DNA from: JBFHRB01 sp041591915
GTDB taxonomy: Bacteria; Actinomycetota; Nitriliruptoria; Nitriliruptorales; Nitriliruptoraceae
DNA: 15,536 nt
Direction of reading: 5' to 3'
NCBI GenBank assembly: GCA_041591915.1
Contig: JBFHRB010000045.1
Coordinates: 1 to 15,536 of the forward strand
Shown: one piece after another, positions 6,063 through 12,168 of the stretch
Layout: every line of letters starts with the position of its first letter
How positions within the stretch are numbered: the first letter of the stretch is position 1
Translations under genes and position numbers: made by a program
Notes under the pieces: generated by a model
Database searches by the model: none
Seen by the model: the letters and a program-made list of their open reading frames with translations, nothing else
Told to the model about the DNA's origin: nothing

Positions 6063-8732
6063 GTGGAACTGTGGGTGGTGGTCGCCGCCGGCGGGCGCGA
6101 GCGCGAGGTCGGCGTGACCTTGACGCCCGCCCACACGGTGGGTGACCTCTCGGCCGCGCTCGCCAACCACGTCGGCATGCTGCCGCGCGGCCTCTTCGTC
6201 GACACGGCATCCGGCAGCCGGGCGCTGGACGACGAGGACCCGGTCGGCGCCGTCGGCCTTGCGATCGGCTCCGTCCTGCGCTGGAGCCCGGTCGAGGTGG
6301 CGAGTGCCGAATGGGAGGTTGCCGTCGTCGGTGGGCCGGACGCTGGGCGCGTGTTCCCCCTGCCGGCCGACGGTGGCGTCCTCGGGCGCGGGCAGGCGGC
6401 CGACCTCGTCGTCGACGACCCGTTCGTGTCGCGGCAGCACGTGAGGCTCGTGCCGGGGTCGGAGGGGGTCGCGGTCGAGGACCTCGGCTCGGCGAACGGC
6501 ACGCTCGTCTCCGGTAGGCCCGTGCCAGCGGGGCACGTCGTCGGGGACGAACTCCTCGAGCTCGGGTCGACCCTCGTCGCCGTGAGGACGGCGGAGCGCG
6601 CCCGAGGCGCTCCCGCCGTCGTCGACGCGAACGGCCACATCGTCGTGAGCGACCCGCTCGCGCTTGCGGACGACCGTCAGGACGTGCCGGACCTGCCGCG
6701 CCTCATCGAGAGCGCACGCGCGAGGGCGCGACCACTCTGGTCGCGCGGTGCCACTCGCCCGTTGACCGTCAGGATCGGCTGGACCTCCGAGCCCGATGGT
6801 GGAGCAGGGCCGCTCCACCTCGACCTCGGCGGCGGCCGGACGGTCATCGATGCCGCGACCGCCGCGCCGCTCGGCCACGCGGTCGCCACCTCAGCGGTCG
6901 TGCAGCTCGCCACGCTCCACCCGCCCAGCACGCTCAGGGTGCTCGCCGCTGTCGCCGACGACCACCTGCCGCTGTGGGAATGGATCCACTGGCTGCCGCA
7001 CTCGGGCGCGGCTGGCCTCGCGGTTGGGGCGGGGGAGGCAGCCGCCTCGCTCCGGGCACTTGCCCCACCGACGGACGATCGGCGCCTCCTCGTCGTCGTC
7101 GACCTCAGCCTGCCCAACGCGCCGGCGCTCCTCGAGGGCCTCGGATCGCAGCCTGCCCTCGCCGTCCTGGCGATCGCTGCACCGGGCAGTCCCGCCCCCT
7201 CCGCCGACCACCGGGTGGAGGTTGACGGCGAGACCGGAGCCGTACGAATCGACGGCGCCGTCGACGGACTCGGCGTGGACGGGATCGCGGTCGAGACCGC
7301 GCGGGGAGCGGCGCGAGCGCTCGCCCCGCTCCGCGAGACGCCAGCGGCTCGGATGGAAGCCGGCGCTCGCGTCGAGCTGCGAGAGGTGCTGGTCGCCACG
7401 GACCCCGGCGGCATCGCCGCCGCGTGGGCGGCGCAACGCCCCCGGGTCGCGCTGGTCGGCGTCGGCGAGGATGGGCCCATCGGCCTCGACCTCCTGCTCA
7501 ACCCCAACGTCGTCATTCCGGGGGGCGAGGCGACGACCCGGGCGGAGATCGTGGCCACGATGGCGGCCAGCCTGGCGGCGGGGGTCGGACCCGACCGGCT
7601 CGGCATGGTCGTCCTCGACACCGTGGGTGCGCTCGCCCCGCTCGCTGACCTCCCACACGCACTCCAGGCGCTGTCGGACCCCGAGGCCCTGGTCGAGGTC
7701 CTGCGGATCGAGGTCGAACGGCGTGGCGCCATCCTCGCGGCGAGCGGTGAGTCGAGCTGGGCCGCCTGGCGCGCACGGGGCGACGTCGTCCCGCCGCCGT
7801 TGCTGGTCGTGGTGCACGCCCACGGACGGCGCGTGGACCCGGTGCTGTCGTGGGTCACGGCCGAGGGAGGCCTCGACGAGCTCGGCCTGTCGTTCGTCTG
7901 GTCGGTGGACGCACCCCTGTCCGAGGTACTGGGCGAAGGCCACGGGACCGTGGAGCCCACCGCTGCGGAGATGGCCACGGTGGTGCGGCGTGACGGGACG
8001 CAGGCGGACGTAGTCATCCCGCACCGGACCGTCGAGGCCAACGAGCGCGCCTCGGTCGTCGTCGACGACCTCGTGCAGGGCCGGCCCAGCCGGACGGCCG
8101 GCCACACGTCGCTGCAACGGCGCTCAGGACTCCGGGACCACCTCACCGAGCTCGTACAGGCCTGCGTGGAGGCCGCCGGCGTGTCCGGCATGCCGCGCAC
8201 GACGTGGACGCCTGCCCCGGAGACCTTCGAGCACGGCCGGGTCCGGCGCACGTTCGTGTTCACCGACATCGTGGGCTCGACCGCACTCGTCGAGGTGATC
8301 GGCGACGCTGCCTGGACCGACCTCGTGACCTGGCACGACCGAGCACTCCGCGAGGAGTTCGACGCCCACGGCGGCGAGGAGGTCGACCACGCCGGCGACG
8401 GCTTCCTCGTCGCGTTCGAGCGTCCCGGAGACGCGGTCGCGTGCGCGATCGCCGTGCAACGCCGGCTCGCGTCACACCGTGCGGGGACCGGCTTCGCGCC
8501 GCGGGTCCGCATCGGCGGCCATGTGGCGGAGGTCGTCCGCCACGATGGCTACAAGGGGCACGGACTCCACATCGCGGCACGCGTCGGCGCGCTGGCCGAC
8601 GGCGACGAGATCGTCTTCAGCGCGACCACGATCGACCAGTTGCGCCCGCCGCCCCGCACCGTCAACAGCCGGGTGGTCGAGGTCAAGGGCGCCAGTGCTC
8701 CGATCGAGGTGCTCGAGGTCGACTGGCGCTGA
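6063..8732 (+). CDS. Ubl-FHA-degenerate FtsK/EccC-like-class III nucleotide cyclase fusion protein
   Basis: This 889-residue protein starts at GTG 6063, with AGGGGG five bases ahead. Domains in order: a ubiquitin-like (YukD-type) fold, about 2-74; an FHA domain, about 86-160, with the phosphothreonine-binding residues G108-R109, S123, H126 and N145-G146 intact; two regions related to FtsK/EccC ATPases, about 255-440 (signature WEWIHWLPH 305-313) and 440-680; and a class III adenylate/guanylate cyclase domain, about 728-889. In the second FtsK region the Walker A position reads GGEATTRAE (487-495, K to R493), and the strand that normally ends in Asp-Glu reads VVVHAH (H585-A586), so ATP hydrolysis is unlikely. 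The cyclase keeps both metal aspartates (D735, D779) but has unusual substrate residues. No membrane segment is seen. It is divergent from the kinase operon, whose phosphothreonines the FHA domain may read. The domain calls are firm; the role is inference. Confidence 0.85.
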   Translation: MELWVVVAAGGREREVGVTLTPAHTVGDLSAALANHVGMLPRGLFVDTASGSRALDDEDPVGAVGLAIGSVLRWSPVEVASAEWEVAVVGGPDAGRVFPLPADGGVLGRGQAADLVVDDPFVSRQHVRLVPGSEGVAVEDLGSANGTLVSGRPVPAGHVVGDELLELGSTLVAVRTAERARGAPAVVDANGHIVVSDPLALADDRQDVPDLPRLIESARARARPLWSRGATRPLTVRIGWTSEPDGGAGPLHLDLGGGRTVIDAATAAPLGHAVATSAVVQLATLHPPSTLRVLAAVADDHLPLWEWIHWLPHSGAAGLAVGAGEAAASLRALAPPTDDRRLLVVVDLSLPNAPALLEGLGSQPALAVLAIAAPGSPAPSADHRVEVDGETGAVRIDGAVDGLGVDGIAVETARGAARALAPLRETPAARMEAGARVELREVLVATDPGGIAAAWAAQRPRVALVGVGEDGPIGLDLLLNPNVVIPGGEATTRAEIVATMAASLAAGVGPDRLGMVVLDTVGALAPLADLPHALQALSDPEALVEVLRIEVERRGAILAASGESSWAAWRARGDVVPPPLLVVVHAHGRRVDPVLSWVTAEGGLDELGLSFVWSVDAPLSEVLGEGHGTVEPTAAEMATVVRRDGTQADVVIPHRTVEANERASVVVDDLVQGRPSRTAGHTSLQRRSGLRDHLTELVQACVEAAGVSGMPRTTWTPAPETFEHGRVRRTFVFTDIVGSTALVEVIGDAAWTDLVTWHDRALREEFDAHGGEEVDHAGDGFLVAFERPGDAVACAIAVQRRLASHRAGTGFAPRVRIGGHVAEVVRHDGYKGHGLHIAARVGALADGDEIVFSATTIDQLRPPPRTVNSRVVEVKGASAPIEVLEVDWR

Positions 8733-8741
8733 CCGCTGCCG

Positions 8742-9428
8742 CTATCGGCGCGACGTCAGTCGCAGCACGTACCAGAACAGCAGGGCGAGGCTCGCGAACA
8801 GGCTCATCGCCGCGGCGACCTCGCGGTCGGCCGGGTAGCTGTGCAGGATCTTCTGGGTGTCGTACAGGATCGCGGCACCGGCGAAGGCGATCATCGCGAC
8901 GCTGAACCAGGTTCCGAGCCCGACGCCGAAGATGACGGCAGCGGCGATCGCGATGAGCGCCATGATGCCGCCCCACTTCAGCAGCGATCCGAGGAACGAG
9001 AAGTCCTTCGACGACGTGATGGCGACGCCCGACAGGCCGATGAACGCCACGACGGAGATCTGGGCGGCGGTCGAGATGGCTCCCGGGGCCTGGACGTTCG
9101 CGATCCAGAGGAGCGGCACGAAGATCAGGGCCTGCGCCACGACGAGCGCCCCGTAGGCGGCGTAGGACGCGCCGGGCGTCCGGGCGCGGATCGCGACGGA
9201 GTTGGCCATCCACGACACGAGCATGAACCCGCCCAGGATGAGCAGCCACGACGTGTCGAACACGAAGGCCGTGATGGCCTCCGCGATCGGGGTGCTGAAC
9301 AGGAACACCTCGAGCGCGATGAACCCCATCACGCCGGCGACGAGGTGTCCGTAGACGCGGGTCATGAACCGCGCGCGGACGTCGGCGCTCTGGGCGATGA
9401 CCGGTGGGCCGGTGAGCTGTTCCTGCAT
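8742..9428 (-). CDS. Bax inhibitor-1 / YccA-YbhL family membrane protein
   Basis: This 228-residue, strongly hydrophobic protein has about seven transmembrane helices (roughly 29-45, 61-78, 92-110, 122-138, 153-170, 173-188 and 205-222) and the family's hallmark YDTQ at 189-192 between the last two. The aspartate there belongs to the conserved acidic cluster that, in Bacillus YetJ, gates pH-sensitive calcium leak. Cytoplasmic-membrane location and an ion-leak or stress role are family knowledge, not shown here. The frame is open further upstream, to GTG 9512, but I prefer ATG 9428: homologues begin about here, AGGA lies some 10 bases ahead, and the candidate -10 at 9464-9469 would place the transcript start downstream of the GTG. 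It is convergent with the cyclase gene, with a gap of only 9 bp and no clear terminator, and divergent from the lipoprotein gene. Confidence 0.9.
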   Translation of the reverse strand: MQEQLTGPPVIAQSADVRARFMTRVYGHLVAGVMGFIALEVFLFSTPIAEAITAFVFDTSWLLILGGFMLVSWMANSVAIRARTPGASYAAYGALVVAQALIFVPLLWIANVQAPGAISTAAQISVVAFIGLSGVAITSSKDFSFLGSLLKWGGIMALIAIAAAVIFGVGLGTWFSVAMIAFAGAAILYDTQKILHSYPADREVAAAMSLFASLALLFWYVLRLTSRR

Positions 9429-9463
9429 GGGCGTGGTGTCCTGGGTCGGATCTGTGGCTGTGG

Positions 9464-9469
9464 AGGGTA
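9464..9469 (-). promoter_or_regulatory. Candidate -10 box (TACCCT) for the BI-1 family gene
   Basis: TACCCT on the minus strand lies 35 bp upstream of ATG 9428. The implied leader of about 30 nt contains AGGA. It supports the shorter start. No -35 is recognisable. Confidence 0.38.
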
Positions 9470-9561
9470 CGAGGTGGGCCGCCACGACGACGGTCCGGTG
9501 CTCGTCCGACACGCCCCGTGCCGCAACGTGACGCGGAACCGTGTGGCCGTCCGCGACGTCC

Positions 9562-9567
9562 TACGTT
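9562..9567 (+). promoter_or_regulatory. Weak candidate -10 box (TACGTT) for the lipoprotein gene
   Basis: TACGTT fits TAnnnT and would start transcription near 9574, just ahead of the AAGGG ribosome site at 9580-9584. This is the weakest of the promoter calls in the window. Confidence 0.22.
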
Positions 9568-9590
9568 GCGTGCTGTCCGAAGGGATGTGT

Positions 9591-10883
9591 GTGCGCCTGC
9601 CTGCGAGGACCCTGTTGGCGATGGTCGCGCTGCTCGTGTCGTCCTGCGCGGACACGCGCGGTGATGGCCCCGCCGCACCGGACCAGGAGGCGCCGCCCGT
9701 CTCGTCCGACGGCGTGCGCTACGAGCTGCTCGCGACGACCCAGGAGGCTCCCGAGATGGGGAGCATCCACCATGCCGACGACCGCGAGGCCTTCGAGGAG
9801 TTGTGGGATCGCTTCAACTTCGGGGGTACGGCGCCCGAGGTCGACCTCGGGGCGTGGACGGTCCTGTTCTACCTCCGAGCGGAGGACGCCTGCCCCGACC
9901 TGATCGCCGATGTCGCGTTGGACGACGGCATGCTCGACATCGCCTGGGAGCCGCCTCCGGGCGGCTGCAACCAGCCGCTGCTGCAGACCGCGTTCGCGGT
10001 TGCACTCCACCGATCGACCGTGCCGGCGACCTTCACCGCGACGCTTGACGGGTTCCACAGTGTGTACGAGCCGACGGCGCTCGAGGTGTCGGTTGCGCCT
10101 CCGGGGGCGGACGCCGCGCCACCGCCGGCGACGACGGAGCGAACAGCGCCGCCTCCCCCGTCGAGCGAGCTCGGGCGCGACGCGCTGCCCGACGACGGCG
10201 AGGTGACCGTTGTCCTCCTCGAGGACGGCACGCCGGTCTGGGTCATCAACCACGGGGCTGGTGTCGTCAGCGCCCTGGCGACCGACGTCCTCCCGGCAAG
10301 GCCCGACGACGAGGACGCCGGCGGGGTGGTCAACCTGCGTTCGGCGGTCCACTGGGTCCCGGCGCTGCGGCAGTTCTGGGGCGGCGCGCAGTACGACGAG
10401 TTCGGCACCAACACGGGCGGTGCGGCTGCGCGCAACCTCGACTGGTACGAGGTTGCGGTCGATGGTGACCAGGTCGTCGTCGGGGAGCGCGTCGGCCCGG
10501 TACCGCACCGGACGCCCCTGCGCGCGACGCAACAGGGGTCGGTCGAGGTCGTCCGCGCCCAGGACCCGGCGACGACGCCGCTGCTGACGGTCGAGGACGC
10601 CCTCGGCCTGGAGGGCGAGCAGGTCGTGGCGGTGGACGCGGACGTCGTCGTGTGGGGCACCGATCAGGCCGCGCTGTGCGTCGCACCGGAGCCCCCGCGG
10701 ATCTTCGAGGACTGGGGCGGGTGTCCGCCCGATGCGCTGCGCCCCGCGGTCCTGGCCGAGGACACGGTCCCCGACGGCCAGTTCCTGGCCATCCAGGGCC
10801 CCGTCCGGCTGCGGGTGCGGGGCGGCGAGGTACTCGAGGTCGTGCTGCTCGGCGGCGGGCACACGGCGGGCACGCTGTCGTAG
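9591..10883 (+). CDS. Secreted lipoprotein, two modules, function unknown
   Basis: From GTG 9591 the protein has 430 residues. A lipoprotein signal is clear: R2 and R6, the hydrophobic run TLLAMVALLV, and lipobox VSSC with Cys19, so it should be anchored to the outer face of the membrane. Module 1 (about 41-167) has C101 and C126, a possible disulfide, and vaguely resembles PrcB-type domains. A Pro/Ala/Thr-rich hinge (168-200) follows. Module 2 (201-430) has VTVVLLEDGTPVWVINHG and later FWGGAQYDEFG, a strand pattern reminiscent of a Rieske fold, but without the Cys/His cluster ligands; C363 and C378 could pair. These similarities are tentative and no function should be inferred. An ATG at 9585 is in frame but directly abuts the ribosome site AAGGG (9580-9584); GTG 9591 has 6-nt spacing and is preferred. 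Convergent with the hydrolase gene. Confidence 0.75.
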   Translation: MRLPARTLLAMVALLVSSCADTRGDGPAAPDQEAPPVSSDGVRYELLATTQEAPEMGSIHHADDREAFEELWDRFNFGGTAPEVDLGAWTVLFYLRAEDACPDLIADVALDDGMLDIAWEPPPGGCNQPLLQTAFAVALHRSTVPATFTATLDGFHSVYEPTALEVSVAPPGADAAPPPATTERTAPPPPSSELGRDALPDDGEVTVVLLEDGTPVWVINHGAGVVSALATDVLPARPDDEDAGGVVNLRSAVHWVPALRQFWGGAQYDEFGTNTGGAAARNLDWYEVAVDGDQVVVGERVGPVPHRTPLRATQQGSVEVVRAQDPATTPLLTVEDALGLEGEQVVAVDADVVVWGTDQAALCVAPEPPRIFEDWGGCPPDALRPAVLAEDTVPDGQFLAIQGPVRLRVRGGEVLEVVLLGGGHTAGTLS

Positions 10884-10894
10884 CCCCGCCGTGT
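10861..10894. terminator. Candidate hairpin across the lipoprotein stop codon
   Basis: ACACGGCGGG (10861-10870) and CCCGCCGTGT (10885-10894) are perfect 10-bp inverted arms around a 14-nt loop that contains the TAG stop (10881-10883). The convergent hydrolase gene ends at 10911. No T-tract follows. A bidirectional terminator is likely from the perfect symmetry and position. Confidence 0.45.
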
Positions 10895-10910
10895 CGTTCC
10901 CGCCTGCTCG

Positions 10911-12101
10911 CTAGCGGACGCGCTCGCTGAGGAAAGCGCTCACCTGGCTCCCGTACGCGTCGGGATCGAGGTTCCAGGAGCGGATGTGCTCGACCCCCTC
11001 GTTGATGACGAGCGTCACGTCTTCGTCACCGAGGAGGCGCGCGAAACGTGAGGAGACGTCCGCAGGCGTGGCTGTGTCCTCGGTGCCGTGGAACACCAGG
11101 ACCGGGATGCCCGCGTAGTCCGCCGGGGCGCGGGAGACGTGGTCCATCTCGCCGAAGTCGATCCCGGCGCGCACCCGTGACCACAGCTTGCCGAAGAACA
11201 GGATGGGGCCGATCGTGGGCTCGGGGAGGCCACGGTTGGCGGCCTGGAGCTCGAGCGTCGATTGCCAGTCGAGGACGGGCGAGTCGAGGATCACGGCGTC
11301 GACGCGCTCGCGCTCGTCGGAGTGGCGCAGGAACATGCTGATGACCGAGCCGCCCTGGGAGTACCCGACGAGCACGACCCGCTCGGCGCCCCGCTGCACG
11401 GCCGTGCGGACCCACGCCTCGAGGTCGACCCACTCGTCGTAGCCGAGCCGGCCGTAGCCGTCCTCGGTCTGCGGCCCACTCGCGTCGTTGCGGTAGCTGA
11501 TGACGTAGCTCGAGAGCCCGTTCTCGAGCAGCGTGGGCAGGATCCGGAACCCCTCCCGGAGCTCGGCACCGCGTCCGTGGACGAAGATCGCCACGGTGGC
11601 GTCGTCCTCGTCACCTGCCTGCGCGTACCAGCCCGGGTAGTCGCCGATCGGCCCCGACATCGTGAGCTGCTCGGCCTCGACGCCGACCGAGGCGGGGTCG
11701 GTCGTCGCCGCGTAGGCGGTCATGCGTACCGGCGCGCCCGGGCTCGGGGGTGCTCCGTCGAGCGTCGCGAGCAACGGCCGCGTGACGCAGCAGGCGGTGT
11801 CCTCGGTGATGTCCCCGACGAGCGCGAACCCGTCCACGTACTCGATCCCGTACCTGCCCGGGAAGCGCGTGCCGAACCCGTCGCCCTCGAGGACCAGCTG
11901 CTCGCCGTCGACCTCCCCGACCTCGAGGTCGTACGGCGAGGTCGTGAAGTCGGGCACGGCCAGGAGCTGGGACGAGTAGTACCACCCGGCTCCGGCGAAG
12001 GCGACGGTTGCGAGGAGTGCCAGGACCACGACGAGCCACAGCAGCCGCCGGGGCCAGCGCCGTCGGCGCCGGACCTCGGTGAAGTCGAGCGTCTTCGTCA
12101 T
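10911..12101 (-). CDS. Membrane-anchored alpha/beta hydrolase
   Basis: This 396-residue protein has a basic N-terminus (R11-R15, R18, R19), one membrane helix (about 20-40), then an exported alpha/beta-hydrolase domain. The nucleophile elbow GYSQG puts Ser248 in place; the acid is probably D342 in FHGTED, and the base H372 in EGVEH. An oxyanion-type FVHGRGAE stretch lies ahead. About 110 residues between the helix and the catalytic core form an extra N-terminal region with no recognised domain. It should be an esterase, acyltransferase or peptidase acting at the outer face of the membrane; the substrate is unknown. ATG 12101 is chosen because it directly precedes the basic-hydrophobic anchor and follows GAGGAG about 10 bases upstream; in-frame sequence further upstream is Arg/Ser/Pro-rich and looks non-coding. 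It lies 67 bp downstream of PMT on the same strand, so co-transcription is possible, though a small hairpin lies in the gap. Confidence 0.85.
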   Translation of the reverse strand: MTKTLDFTEVRRRRRWPRRLLWLVVVLALLATVAFAGAGWYYSSQLLAVPDFTTSPYDLEVGEVDGEQLVLEGDGFGTRFPGRYGIEYVDGFALVGDITEDTACCVTRPLLATLDGAPPSPGAPVRMTAYAATTDPASVGVEAEQLTMSGPIGDYPGWYAQAGDEDDATVAIFVHGRGAELREGFRILPTLLENGLSSYVISYRNDASGPQTEDGYGRLGYDEWVDLEAWVRTAVQRGAERVVLVGYSQGGSVISMFLRHSDERERVDAVILDSPVLDWQSTLELQAANRGLPEPTIGPILFFGKLWSRVRAGIDFGEMDHVSRAPADYAGIPVLVFHGTEDTATPADVSSRFARLLGDEDVTLVINEGVEHIRSWNLDPDAYGSQVSAFLSERVR

Positions 12102-12150
12102 GGGCCCTGGTCTCCTCGCTGCCCCGGTCGACGATCGGCGGGAGCCTCGT

Positions 12151-12168
12151 GCGGCCAGCGGCGGCCGC
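12151..12168 (-). terminator. Candidate hairpin directly after the PMT stop codon
   Basis: GCGGCC (12151-12156) and GGCCGC (12163-12168) are perfect inverted arms with a 6-nt loop, adjacent to the PMT stop (12169-12171). It could terminate or attenuate transcription into the hydrolase gene. There is no T-tract. Confidence 0.3.

Noticed and set aside
3683..6640. Very long open frames overlapping the kinase and its neighbours (minus strand 3683-6640, plus strand 3757-6117)
   Set aside because: They are low-complexity Arg/Gly/Pro/Ala-rich translations, as expected from out-of-frame reading of G/C-ending codons, and they cover genes with clear catalytic motifs.
6063..8732. Functional type VII secretion ATPase (EccC)
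   Set aside because: Both Walker motifs are lost, there is no membrane anchor, and no WXG100 or other ecc genes lie in the window.
8841..9590. In-frame upstream extension of the lipoprotein reading frame
   Set aside because: It runs antisense through the BI-1 family gene, and a clear ribosome site and lipoprotein signal begin at 9591.
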